This document shows, in pieces, positions 25,313 through 37,169 of a DNA stretch of 64,000 nucleotides. Made by a program: the position numbers and the translations under genes. The stretch comes from Solen grandis. Its lineage: Eukaryota > Mollusca > Bivalvia > Adapedonta > Solenidae. The DNA lies in assembly GCA_021229015.1 (NCBI GenBank), contig CM037791.1, positions 52,800,808 to 52,864,807 of the forward strand, read 5' to 3'. Positions within the stretch are counted from its first letter, which is position 1. Every line of letters starts with the position of its first letter. The notes under the pieces were generated by a model. That model did not search any database, was not told the origin of the DNA, and saw only the letters and a list, made by a program, of their open reading frames with translations.

Positions 25313-27345
25313 AGGTGTGTGAAGTTAGCGCGTAGATCGTAGATCGTAAATCAACACTATAACTAATTTTCTTTGTCGACCTGGGTCGTAGATCGTAGCT
25401 CAACCACTCAAATAAAACAAAATAAATGGTTGAGCTGGGTCGTAGATCGTAGCTCAACCATTCAAATAAACCAAATTCACGGAATGGTTGAGCTGGGTCG
25501 TAGATCGTAGCTCAACCATTCAAATAAACCAAAATAAATGGTTGAGCTGGATCGTAGATCGTAGCTCAACCATTGAAAAAGTTCACGGAATGGTTGAGCT
25601 GGGTCGTAGATCGTAGCTCGACCATTGAAAACTTTCATAGAATGGTTGAGCTGGGTCGTAGATCGTAGCTCAACCATTGAAAATGTTGATGAAATGGTTG
25701 AGCTGGATCGTAGATCGTAGCTCGACCATTGCAAACTTTCATAGAATGGTTGAGCTGGGTCGTAGATCGTAGCTCAACCATTGAAAATGTTCATGGAATG
25801 GTTGAGCTGGGTCGTAGATCGTAGCTCGACCATTCAAATAAACCAAAATAAATGGTTGAGCTGGGTCGTAGATCGTAGCTCGACCATTGAAAATGTTCAT
25901 AGAATGGTTGAGCTGGGTCGTAGATCGTAGCTCAACCATTGAAAACTTCATAGAATGGTTGAGCTGGGTCGTAGATCGTAGCTCGACCATTGAAAACTTT
26001 CATAGAATGGTTGAGCTGGGTCGTAGATCGTAGCTCAACCATTCAAATAAACCATTATAAATGGTTGAGCTGGATCGTAGATCGTAGCTCAACCATTGAA
26101 AAAGTTCACGGAATGGTTGAGCTGGATCGTAGATTGTAGCTCGACCATTGAAAACTTTCATAAAATGGTTGAGCTAGATCGTAGATCGTAGCTCGTAGAT
26201 GGGAAAAAAATGCTTTCGTCGGGAAAAGAGTTTCCTTCGAAAATCTTTGTACTTGTCGGGAATATCTCATTCGTCGGAAAAGTTTCCGTCGGGAAATTTT
26301 CTGTTCGTCGGGAAAAATTATATGTCGGGAATTCCGACGAAGATAAAAATATTAACAAAATACAATTTTCACAACTAATACTAAATTCCCGACATATAAT
26401 TTTTCCCGACGAACAGAAAATTTCCCGACGGAAACTTTTCCGACGAATGAGATATTCCCACAAGTACAAAGATTTTCGAAGGAAACTCTTTTCCCGACGA
26501 AAGCATTTTTTTCCGACAAATGCAATTTTCCCGACGAGACAAATAATCCCGACAAAATACAATTTTCACAACTAATAATAAATTCCCGACATATATTTTT
26601 TCCCGACGAACAGAAAATTTCCCGACGGAAACTTTTCCGACGAATGAGATATTCCCGACAAGTACAAAGATTTTCGAAGGAAACTCTTTTCCCGACGAAA
26701 GCATTTTTTTCCGACAAATGCAATTTTCCCGACGAGTACAATAATCCCGACAAAATACAATTTTCACAACTAATACTAAATTCCCGACATATAATTTTTC
26801 CCGACGAACAGAAAATTTCCCGACGGAAACTTTTCCGACGATGAGATATTCCGACAAGTAAAAATTTTCGACGGAAACTCTTTTCCCGACGAAAGCATTT
26901 TTTTCCGACAAATGAATTCCGTGAACTTTTTCAATGGTTGAGCTACGATCTACGATCCAGCTCAACCATTTATAATGGTTTATTTGAATGGTTGAGCTAC
27001 GATCTACGATCCAGCTCAACCATTCTATGAAAGTTTTCAATGGTCGAGCTACGATCTACGACCCAGCTCAACCATTCCGTGAACTTTTTCAATGGTTGAG
27101 CTACGATCTACGATCCAGCTCAACCATTTATTTGGTTTATTTCAATGGTCGAGCTACGATCTACGACCCAGCTCAACCATTCCGTGAACTTTTTCAATGG
27201 TTGAGCTACGATCTACGATCCAGCTCAACCATTTATTTTGGTTTATTTGAATGGTTGAGCTACGATCTACGACCCAGATCGACAAAGGAAATTAGTTACA
27301 GTTTCGATCTACGATCTACGATCTACGCGCTAACTTCACACACCT
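25313..27345. mobile_element. 2.0-kb foldback transposon with palindromic subrepeats and 9-bp TSD
   Basis: The termini are AGGTGTGTGAAGTTAGCGCG and its reverse complement, and the match extends inward over about 100 bp. The left arm (to about 26195) has about 16 units spaced ~54 bp. Each unit is a palindrome in which AATGGTTGAGCT and AGCTCAACCATT bracket GGTCGTAGATCGT. The right arm (26925-27345) has about seven such units in opposite orientation. The loop (26196-26924) is a second repeat system built on TCGGGAAAA/TTTTCCCGA: one copy forward at 26197-26335 and three reversed, at about 26383-26520, 26575-26717 and 26773-26917. Nine-base duplications flank the element. A 9-bp duplication with long inverted arms suggests Mutator-like (MULE) foldback elements, but no transposase is present, so the superfamily is inference. 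All long open frames here come from the repeats. Confidence 0.85.
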
Positions 27346-27354
27346 CAATCAGAT
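27346..27354. repeat. Target-site duplication, right (9 bp)
   Basis: CAATCAGAT, identical to 25304-25312. Confidence 0.8.
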
Positions 27355-27704
27355 AGGCCTGCGATACATCTGTTGTGACGATCCTACCGGTTTATATATA
27401 GGCCGGATGCTCTATATCCACGCGCCCACAGTGGCCTGCATGTTTGACTGGAGTTTGATATGCCTACTCATCCACCTTTTTGTCATATGCTACATTTTTC
27501 TTACAATTGAAACATGCTTTTGAAATATTTGTATATAATATACAATTTTCATATATTTTTTTTTTTACAAACAATTGTTTAATAATTAATTTTATAAACA
27601 ATGAACTTTTATCTGCAGAATTCTGGCGATTAGGTTCATATTGTAGCTTAAAGCAGCTCGTTCGCATATGATCGTTAGAAATTAACAAAACAATAATTTT
27701 CTAC

Positions 27705-28130
27705 TCACCCTCGTTAATGTTGGTTAAGTCTTTGTTTCCTGACAAATAAACTCAGAAAGTTTAGGTCACATTGCACAGGAAAACGCCAAGTTTGACGAAA
27801 TCGGTTAAGTTTAGATTACGATATCCCCCAAAGGACATGTTCCGCACCATGGCGTTTTCACCAGATCAGGGTAGCGATTTCGTAAGTTCATCCTATGAAG
27901 TTAGCTCATTCGGGAAAAGTGAATGAATCTAAATATAGTTTTATTACCGTCTGTGACGGTATTGCCAATTGATGGAGAAACCATCCATACTTTTACTATT
28001 AAGGATGGTTGCATTGGGTAAAATTGCGTCTGTAGATTGGTATTGATAGACTTAATACACACTTATAATTAAAAAATCAAATTCTCAGTTAATGACTGTC
28101 TATGAACGAGCTGCTTTAAATATCAATATA
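27705..28130 (+). repeat. Dispersed repeat family A, copy 3
   Basis: The longest copy of family A. It begins near CCCTCGTTAATGTTGGTTAAG, runs through TTTGTTTCCTGACAA, AGGGTAGCGATTTCGTAAGT and TATGAAGTTAGC, and reaches GAACGAGCTGCTTTAAA at about 28103. Order and spacing match 2380-2740. No coding capacity is seen. Confidence 0.7.
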
Positions 28131-28557
28131 TATTGTAGTTCTTTTAAACGCTCGAACATACTCGATTGACAGCCAATTTCTTCCCTATTGTCTGCAGATT
28201 TGGAGAGCTTTTCCTAATCACGTACCTGTGTTACTGTGAAATCATTAGATTTCGTGGGACACTAATTTACGTCGATTTCGTGGTGAGTTTTATTCACGAA
28301 TAACCAAACTTACCCTCATTCAAGAGAAATAATTCGGTATTTTCCAAAAATGGGATCATCCGTCTACTTTTTGACCTAAGGTCAAATAACAGGCGTATGA
28401 TAAAGTATAAAGGTGAGCCTTTTCACGCCAACGTCCTCAATAATTCTTCGTTCGGTAAAATGTAATTAGCATGTATCTAACCCGGCTGCCTACGGTGCAA
28501 ACCTTTGCATAACACCACACACCGCAACAGTACGGTTCCATATCTCGGAAGTCAGTT
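28131..28557. other. No gene seen
   Basis: No supported gene or clear repeat. Confidence 0.4.
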
Positions 28558-28605
28558 TTTCTTTCTTTCTTTTTTTTTTCTTTCTTCTTCTTTCTTTTTT
28601 TTTAT
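28558..28605. repeat. CT-rich low-complexity tract
   Basis: TTCTTTCTTTC-type polypyrimidine run adjoining a SINE fragment. Confidence 0.9.
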
Positions 28606-28617
28606 CCAAACAACAAT

Positions 28618-28775
28618 ATTTCAGTCAATTTGAGACGATGTCTACTTGAGACAGTTAATAGTACTGCCACACTGTAGTATTACGCCGTAGACATGTGGCA
28701 TGATACCACACCCAGTCACATTATCCTGATACCGGGCCAACACGTCCTAGAACTACCCTTATATGCTGAGCGCCA
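28618..28775 (-). mobile_element. SINE fragment, minus strand
   Basis: Contains in order ATTTCAGTCAATTTGAGACG, CTGCCACACTGTAGTATTACG, CACACCCAGTCACATTATCCTG and CTTATATGCTGAGCGCCAA, the reverse complement of the SINE body. The tRNA-like head is missing. Confidence 0.85.
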
Positions 28776-29349
28776 AGGTTTCTTTAATTTCGTTATTCTA
28801 TCATTATCAAATGGTTTTAAACAACTGTCAGCCGAAATGCACTATATTTCCGCTCTAATTTGCAATGTCCACAAATACCCAAGTTTCCGTCCATTTTCAA
28901 CCTTCCCTTACCGGGGAAACCCGAACGTCGAAAATATGCGATAGTTACACGTCGGATATACGAAAATATATATACAATTTTCTGCTGGGAATATTTAAAA
29001 ATAAAATGTCGTAGACGCCATTGCTTTATTTGTTAGTGCGACATTTATACATTTATTTAGTATAAAAGTGCCCCCATTGTACCCATAATTATACAATTGA
29101 ACCAGTATTACCGGCCACCTGTACTAAGCGGTCAACCAGCATTTACGGGTCAGTTTTAATATTTATTTTAAGTTGCATTTTGGACTACGTATGTTCAACC
29201 TTCATTGAGCGGTCACTTGCTATTGTTCCTTTGATTGATTGCTTAAGACAGATTTGACTGTGTTGTTTTGTAAATGTAGTTTTGTACTTATAAAGTACCG
29301 TTAAAATAATCGGCCTCTATTAAAAGTAAATATTTTTAATAAAATAAAA
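28776..29349. other. No gene seen
   Basis: AT-rich DNA without a supported gene. Confidence 0.4.
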
Positions 29350-29354
29350 TCGAA

Positions 29355-29410
29355 AATTTGACCTCCCGCTCCCGAAGCGGATGCCTTAACCACTAGGCCA
29401 CGGGATCGGT
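29355..29410 (-). mobile_element. tRNA-like SINE head fragment, minus strand
   Basis: On the minus strand this reads CCGTGGCCTAGTGGTTAAGG, then CCGCTTCGGGAGCGGGAGGTC. That is an A-box-like segment and an anticodon arm very close to the head of the 20649 SINE. There is no B box or acceptor closure, so it is a fragment and not a tRNA gene. Confidence 0.7.
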
Positions 29411-31411
29411 TTATATGAATGGCGGAAACAGAATATACTTGAATTCTAATAGACTTTTAAAAGAACTAGTTTCAATTGTTTATAAAAACCTAAATTGATT
29501 ATCTTTTTACTTTCAATCTTCTTTTTACCATACATCTATATTTCTGCCGCGTATTTCTAAGTACAATGATTTTTGAAATCAGAGTCTTCACTTATTAACG
29601 ACTAATTATAATCAGGGACACTTTATGGAGATGATGAAATCTGTATTGGTCTCCATGAAAACTGCGTCACATGATTCCAATGTATTCCACTGCAGCTTTT
29701 TTAAAGAATGACTCACAGTCGAACATAATTTAAAAAAAAAAAAAAAAAAAATTATTTGAATTAATTCAACAAAAACCCCGGTGTACATTACCTCATCCTG
29801 TTACTGGATATATTAATATTTAAACCGTACGTGAGTGGTAAAACGTCTCTCCCAGAATAGGAAAAAATCCCGCAATTAAACCAGTCCTGTAGCAATACGA
29901 ATGTCAACCGATTTTATTCTCTCATAGCAATGTGAAGGACCAGTTTCCTACTTTAGTCACGATGTCTTGTATAACAAAATCGATGTCACTGTAACTCAAA
30001 TGCCTCTTAAAAGTACAAAATGGTATAAAGTCAAGGTCGTCTATATCTCTTAAAATTATGTGAATGTTTCTAAGAAAGATTGTTTAATTTTGTTATGACG
30101 CAAGTTTTTCTTAGCTGATAGAGGGTTTAAACCTACCAAGATGGGCGAAAAGGCGGATACAAAGTGTATCGTTCTTTAAATAGTTTGCGTAATTAATCGT
30201 GTAACTAGTTGAAAGCTGTAATTAAAGGTCAATATTCAACGCAATTTTCACGGCAGTGGTTTATTTGATCAGCATGCAATATTTATGATCATACTCTACA
30301 GTTTACTATTTTCTCCCTTCACATTGGTTAAGATGAATGAGGAATTTCGAGAAAAGAAAACAAGGGGGGAAAAACCCTTAATATGAATTGTTTAATATAA
30401 TATCTGAAGGTGTACATGTAAAGATGGATTTGACAATAACGTACGAGTATAAACACTGGTAAGTCTATCCTCGAAGGGGCAGGAGATCCAATCGAATGCT
30501 GTAAGGCGCTAAATCCTGGTTCAACACAGGACCTATGTGGGAATACACTTTGGTAAGCAATTGGGTCATTATTAGCCTTTATTAAATTGGATAGGTGCAA
30601 ATCCAACGCACTTTGGGGTCAGATCTTTGAACATATGTTTAAGAAATAGCATGCATTTGAGTGAAAGGAAGTGATTTTCACGACTTTTTTTTTTGACCAA
30701 ATTGCTTTTTGAAATATAAAGGCATCTCTGAATCTCCTAATCTATTCCCACCAAAAAGTCGTTTTTATTTCACTTTATAAAACATTTTACCCAATCATAT
30801 TAATTATCATCAGTATAATCTCGATCATTTTAATCATACTGAAGAACTGTTTTATATTTCCGGTTAGCTTCTATATACCATTTTATTTGTGGATTTAAGA
30901 AGATATTTAAGTGATTTAGTTCTGATTTTATAAACATATTTTATTGTGATTTCAGCCATATTTTATATACAATATTATAATACCAATAATATCAACATCA
31001 ATTAGACTGAGAGTATCTTCTCATTGACTGTTAGAAGTTGAAGATCGGCTGGTAATATACCTTTACTATGCAACAAGTTAGAAGATGACTGTCATTTGTA
31101 TTTGCGTGTATATTTATGACGAAATACACGCCCTCGTATGTTGAAATGAATTGAAATTTTTAAGTTAGAAATCTATGCGTCTATATTAAATGATTCAAAA
31201 ATATAAAATAGCAGTAATACATTTCATAGAAATTGAATTATAAATATGTTTTCTTACAAGGTACTATCATTTAATCGCTTACGTCATCATGCTTATATGG
31301 ATAAATATCACTTTATCCAGATATTGCAATTATTGATAAAAATGAGAATTCGTGTGCGTTTATGTGTTTGGGTGTATAAGGGGATGTGTATATCATACAT
31401 AACTTGTATAA
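29411..31411. other. No gene; poly-A tract and repeat edge
   Basis: Has a poly-A run at about 29731-29749. The segment 30600-30690 (CCAACGCACTTTGGGGTC, then GAACATATGTTTAAGAAATA and a T-run) is paralogous to 36553-36645. The minus frame 30328-30606 has no recognised domain. Confidence 0.5.
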
Positions 31412-31413
31412 TA

Positions 31414-33689
31414 TGGAGGCTATTCGTTGCCAAAAATCCAGCCTTGTTGATCAGAGTTGAACAAATTATTTTTCATTTGAATTTCTTAGTATTTAAACTC
31501 CAGAGATACATTCTTGGACTGAATTTGCCGATGCAACATTGTAAATACGTATTTCAACAAAATGCATTTTGATAAACTATAAAACGCCTTTACTTTAACG
31601 CTCGCAACTTTACATTGTCCGACCATCATGATTCGGTTCAGCTTAATCCAGGTTTACACGTTTGCAATGTTGATAAATAAGCATCGCCCTTTTCCCCGCC
31701 CACTACATCATCGTAAATAAACGTAATTGTCCGCTCACTTTCGGTATTTTCCGACAACGACTGGCAATCTCCACGCAGTTATCTCCCATGTACGAATAAG
31801 GGATGTGTTGCAGCGTGTTGGTCTACACATTCAAGGTAAATGCATTATGAGAATTAAACAGTATCACAATTATGTGTTTCAGTTGCATGAGTGCCATTGT
31901 ATGCAGGTATTGAATCAACATCAGAAGATATAAAAAAAGATTAGTTTTTGAAACGTACCCCACCTACATTGTAAAGCCACCAATATAAGCGCAGCATGGC
32001 GTAAATTTATATTTAGAATTTTATATCCCTGGCCAGGCTTTTAACTTTGATGTTTTTTTAGTCGAGCCACCAAAGCCACATGATATGAGAACCCACTTCA
32101 CCACAATTGAGCTTTTTTCAAAATTTGATATCTAGCCACTGCCATTACTGGTGTTGTGAATTCGCGCTCAATGCCACTTTCATAAAAAAGTAGATTTTTT
32201 TTATTCAGAAAAACAATGCATAATTTTCACAAACAGAGCTGAGGTGTATCGGACTCATTTTTTAATAACAATTCAAGAACACATCCAAAATTAAGGTGCT
32301 TTAAGTAGTCAATATTGACTATTGGCAGTATAAAGTTCAAGTTGAAGTATTCATTATGTCTTTAATCAGGAGATGTTCTATAAAGATATAAGATATCTCC
32401 TGCTTTAATAAAGATTGACCCTTTGCTTGTCACATAGTATATTAATGTTTTAAATGCAAAAAAAGTGTCTGACTTCAAATATTTTTTTGAATCTCTGTGT
32501 TTGTTCATATACATACCTGCAGATTGATTAATTTCGTTAAGAAAAAACACAAAAGTTACATGCCATCAACTGTCTGTGTCTTAACCCAACTCTTAATGTT
32601 TTTTTTTTCCAGACAGTAAAAATTACTGCTTGACTATAAATACACATATTTTATGCAAAACAAATATATTTATAGAAGGAATAAGTCAAATTGATATTTA
32701 AGGTTCAGTTAAGTTGCTGCTTTACTATTGTCCAATTTTCAAGTCAAAACAGATGGAAGATTTGCTACAGATAGATCTATACAATAATTTTTACAGGCCA
32801 AATTCTGGCTGCTGCCTTTCCCAGTAATATTAAGTAACATTTAATTACTATATCACAAATATAACCTTAATACTAGGGTATAACTGGATAAGAAAAAAGA
32901 GGAAAAAAATCTATACAGTTTCTAATGTAAAGCTTTCATTTCTTAATATTCACTTAACGTTAGTAAAATTAAAACCAAAATTATGAAGCTTAAATGTCTG
33001 TACATAGCAACTTCCCTTTCATAGATCTACATAACATTTTTTCAACCATATTTTTTTTTTCGTTTTCATTTTACCATGTATATATTAAAAGAGTCCAAAG
33101 GTAAGTATAATGATTAACAGTTGATGTATATAAAATTATTGTATCTACAAAGTATCATTTTCAGACTCAGGTAAATACGAAATCTTTCTGTACTTACCGA
33201 TTTATCATGGTGTAAGAGTTACCTCTCTTTATTTTCCGCTCGTGAAATTTGGCTCCGCCTTTAAATCTTCGCCTATTTCCGTGATACGGCCATATATGGA
33301 AGTTGCAAAATCGTCTACAAATGTTAATCGCGTAGAAATGTAAAAGTCAAGTATGCAGTTGTAAACCTGAGAGTGTTATCTGATGCGGCTCCATTCTCGA
33401 ACGTCGTGATGTACGGCGTAAAACGTGTCGTGTATGTCGTTGTACATTTCGTAAATTTGAGTTTGAAAAATTATAAATATTATTTGCATTTTATCTTAGC
33501 TGCATGTTATCAAATTACATTCTAGAAGTAAAAACGTTACTAATTAAATCGAGATAATCAAAAAGCACAATACGAGCACAATATGTACCTCTCGGATAAA
33601 CGTTTATACTTTTACAAATCTGTTTAGTTGAACCGAAGTATAAATCGTCGTGATTACAAGGCTGGATTTTTGGCAACGAATAGCCTCCA
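31414..33689. mobile_element. Non-autonomous DNA transposon, 33-bp perfect TIRs, TA flanks
   Basis: The left end 31414-31446 begins TGGAGGCTATTCGTTGCC. The right end 33657-33689 is its exact reverse complement over 33 bases. Both ends are immediately flanked by TA (31412-31413 and 33690-33691), consistent with a TA target-site duplication. The 2.3-kb interior has no long open frame or transposase motif, so the element would depend on a transposase made elsewhere. The TA target suggests the Tc1/mariner or a related group, but the terminal sequence is not one I recognise. Identical TIRs suggest a fairly recent insertion. Confidence 0.75.
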
Positions 33690-33751
33690 TAGTATGAAGG
33701 CGGATACCAATGGTGTTAATGTTGTATTCTATGCATTCAAAAGTATGTTTC

Positions 33752-33905
33752 GACAGTAGTTTGGTCATTTTGAGACTATGTCAACTTGAGACACATATAG
33801 TGCTGCCACACTGCAGTATCACGCCGTAGACATGTGGTATGATACCACACCCAGTCACATTATCCTGACACTGGGCAAACTAGTCTTGGAATTCTTATCA
33901 CATGC
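33752..33905 (-). mobile_element. SINE fragment, minus strand
   Basis: Contains TTTGGTCATTTTGAGAC, GCTGCCACACTGCAGTATCACG, CACACCCAGTCACATTATCCTG and ACTAGTCTTGGAA, the reverse complement of the SINE body. Confidence 0.8.
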
Positions 33906-34086
33906 CAAGCATGGGAACTACCAGTACCATTTATTTCTAACGACTTTGGTACAAATAATTGACACAACTGTAAACCACATTGCTTAACATGATAGTGAAA
34001 ACGTTGACCATGACAAACACGATTATGACGAGTAGTGGAGGAGGGAGTGATAATAATGATGAACATGTTTATAACAGTCGATCATT

Positions 34087-34222
34087 TATCAGTCGAGGTT
34101 GGACCCCAAAGTGCATTAGTATGTGACATATCAACGCAATTTGGGGTCCATTTTCGAAGCTGACCCCAAAGTGCGTTAAACCGGCCCCAACTTGCGTTGG
34201 ACCCCAAAGTGTGTTCCCACAG
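34087..34222. repeat. GACCCCAAAGTGCGTT repeat cluster
   Basis: GACCCCAAAGTG occurs at about 34101, 34163 and 34201, and the inverse CGCAATTTGGGGTCC at about 34136. The last part, GCGTTGGACCCCAAAGTGTG followed by TTCCCACA, is mirrored at 36539-36565 (TGTGGGAACGC, then TTTTTGGGGTCCAACGC). The two could be the ends of one ~2.37-kb element, 34193-36565, with ~30-bp imperfect inverted termini. I see no clear target duplication, so this pairing is tentative. Confidence 0.5.
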
Positions 34223-36538
34223 AGCTATCTCATTTGACGCAAGATATGTATTTTTAGAACTATGTATGATACATAATGTAATATAAATCAGAATTTGGAT
34301 ATCGATATGCTTGAAGTTGGGTCCGTGTTTGGCAAAGCGTTAATCTGCTCAACATTCAAACTGCATTCTGATTTTCTAGACAGTTTCGCATTCATCTCAA
34401 CTCTCAGTTTCAGGAGTAAGCGCAACTTTATTGCAAATTATTCAGCTTGATTAGGATGACACAGTTCCAAAATTGAGGCAGCTGAAGACCGTACTAATGT
34501 CCAGTCAGCTTCATAGTTCATCTCAACAATTAGTCCAACATTAAAATAAGTCTATAATCATTAGATCTGGACAATTAGTTCAACATTTTAAAAACATGAA
34601 TTTTGAGCTCAATATTTCACCTCGGGATTCAAATGTTCGAGCTGGTTCAACATTCTAGGTCAACATTCCAGGTCAGTTGCAGTTCAACAGTTAAATGTGA
34701 AAAACCAGAGACCTTTCATTTTCATATTGAAAGTGGGGACTTTGTAAAAGCTTTTACAAGCAAATGTTTCAACTGATAATCATTATTAAAAGAGTGCATA
34801 TCTTATTATAATGATCTTGACGAATATCTTACCATATAGAAAACGGAATCTGCTATTACCAAATGACCTTTTGAACAATAGAATGTAAATAATATAATTG
34901 TGATTAATAAATTAATTTACTAACTAATGAGAATACATGCTCATGAATAATATGTAACCTCGTGATTTTTCACGCCCTTGCTCTGTGGCACGGGCATAAA
35001 AGTCAAACGGTATTGATCCTGAAGTACCTTCATGTACTCCAGACTGTTGCCTTGGTATTGATTCTGATTATGACCTTGGATACCATCTCTGGTCAATCTG
35101 TTGGACAATAGACAATAACTTGATCACGTTCGTACTGTATGGGTCTAAAAGTAATTGCGCCATCTTTTTAACCTTTGCTCATTTAGTTAAGCGTTGTGAG
35201 CATTATCCTATAGGGCGTTAGGTGCCACCAAGGAATTCTATACTCGATTGTTTCAATACCATGGAAATTGGCTTTCTAGAAGACTGCAATTACAGTACGC
35301 TTATGTGAGATTAACGGCAGATGTACGACCGAGGAACTTTCTAAATAGTGACAAGATAATTTGTATGCATCGGTAGTTTGTTAATTGAGTATTTACGTTG
35401 CATCGACAGTATTCCATTCATTTAGAAAATGAATTACTGAGTATATGACTTTTATTGTGAAAATGTTGATATTTTCCCTTTTATGTAAATGACTTTAAGC
35501 AGGGTGTGATATGAATGACCTATCATAAACACATGGTCAGTTTGTATCACTCTGTGTTTACGTGTATAAATTCATGCTTTATGTACATGTATATAGTTTT
35601 GCGTTGGCCTAAAATGAAACAATCGTCGGCGTACAAACGTTTATGTCGGTTCGAAATTATGGTGATCCATGTATAAAGACACGATATTTTACTGTAACGA
35701 TGATACTCTTTTGAACGATAATTGAAACTTCCAGGGGCTGTGGCTGTTAATGTGTGACTAACCTTATATCAGGCTTTAGAAGTCACCCTGAAGTTATGGA
35801 CAACCAGAAGCTGTGAAAATTCAAATTTAGTAGCGAACACCTTTCTATATTTTATTTCACCACGTACAAAATAGAAACAGCTTTTTGACAAAATCAAGAG
35901 TTGGTGACTTCAGCGTTGAATAGAATATGTCAGAACATTTCTCCAGACAATAGAAGTCTACTCTAGCAACGGTCTTCTAACGGCTGTAGACTCTAAGGTA
36001 TACATTAAGCTTCACCCCTTATTAAAACATAGTTTTACTATATGTTTCATGTCTCATTTTATATTGTTTTATGCATATACCGATATTTAAACAAATTCAA
36101 TTAAATAAAAATATCATTTTAACAAGAACTAACTCTAAATTCATTATGTGTAACATCGCCGCTCAAAGATGTGAAATATTATTGTTGTTGCTGCTGCTGT
36201 TGGCGTGGCTTCTTACCGATTCAAACACGTTCCAACATCGCTGGTCTCAGCTGGAATTAGCTGAAATCTCTGAAAATGTCAATCTGTTTGTTACGAGAGA
36301 AATATAATACTCGCCGACAGAGAATATGACCTATGTGTTTGACCTGTATATAGACAAACCTTATCAGGTCACATGCAATAGAAAGTCAGGTGTTGGACAT
36401 CGTGAATGCGTTGACGCAGTCATATGCAGCAGACGTTCTTATCTGGTCTTGTCAAACTACATCAAAACCACTCACTTCTTTGATTAATATGTTAAATATC
36501 AAATAAAGGCACAGTGTTTTTGAGGAAAGGGGCGCGAC
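34223..36538. other. No gene seen between the two inverted GGACCCC motifs
   Basis: AT-rich DNA with only short frames. It might be the interior of a non-autonomous transposon bounded by the motifs at 34193 and 36565. A poly-CTG-like CTGCTGCTGTTGGCG stretch lies near 36189. Confidence 0.4.
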
Positions 36539-36650
36539 AGTGTGGGAACGCTTTTTGGGGTCCAACGCACTTTGAACATATATTTAAGAAAAAGCATATA
36601 TTTGAATGAAAAGAAGTGGATTTCACAGCTCTTTTTTTTCATTTTTTTTT
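36539..36650. repeat. GGGGTCCAACGCAC repeat copy
   Basis: The segment from 36553 (GGGGTCCAACGCACTTTG), through GAACATATATTTAAGAAA and AGAAGTGGATTTCAC, to a T-run, parallels 30606-30690. Relative to that copy it lacks a short GGGGTCAGATCT-type segment. Confidence 0.6.
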
Positions 36651-37169
36651 TTTTGCCAGACTTATAAGTTTATAAATTAGTTTACTAATATAAAATGATT
36701 TAAGGAGTGTTATGGAAGGAAATGACTTTTTTTCAAAATTTGACCTCAATGAACAGACATTTGCCTCTTGTACAACAGACAGACGGTCGACTATGGGTAT
36801 GACAAAATACGAGCCTTCGATGATCGAACTTGATCGAGATATCATCAAGACAAAAAAAAATGACCTTGTTTGAGAAAGATTTGGCTAAAAATGTGACCCC
36901 CTGTGGTGTATACAAGATTTTACTAAGATCTGACCTAGAGACATACTTTTTGATCCTGCCCCACCCATGATTGGATTTGGCCGAGATGGTTCTGATCAAA
37001 ATTGGCAATCTAGTTGGGACAACGCTCAATATAACAAGTTACATTCCATTCAATTCTCCTTTTGGTTTTTGGTGTCTATCTTCCCGCGCTATGCATAGGG
37101 AAGAATGTGTTACCAATCGTCGAATTGTACATAGTCGTTTGACTTACTTTTATCTTTTAAATCGAGATG

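Noticed and set aside
25313..26195. CRISPR-like regular repeats with short spacers
   Set aside because: The repeats are palindromic and evenly spaced, but the spacers are also repeated, the array is mirrored in opposite orientation, and the host is an animal.
25477..27356. Several 80-220-codon open frames over the foldback element
   Set aside because: They translate the palindromic subrepeats on both strands equally well and contain only repeat-derived peptides.
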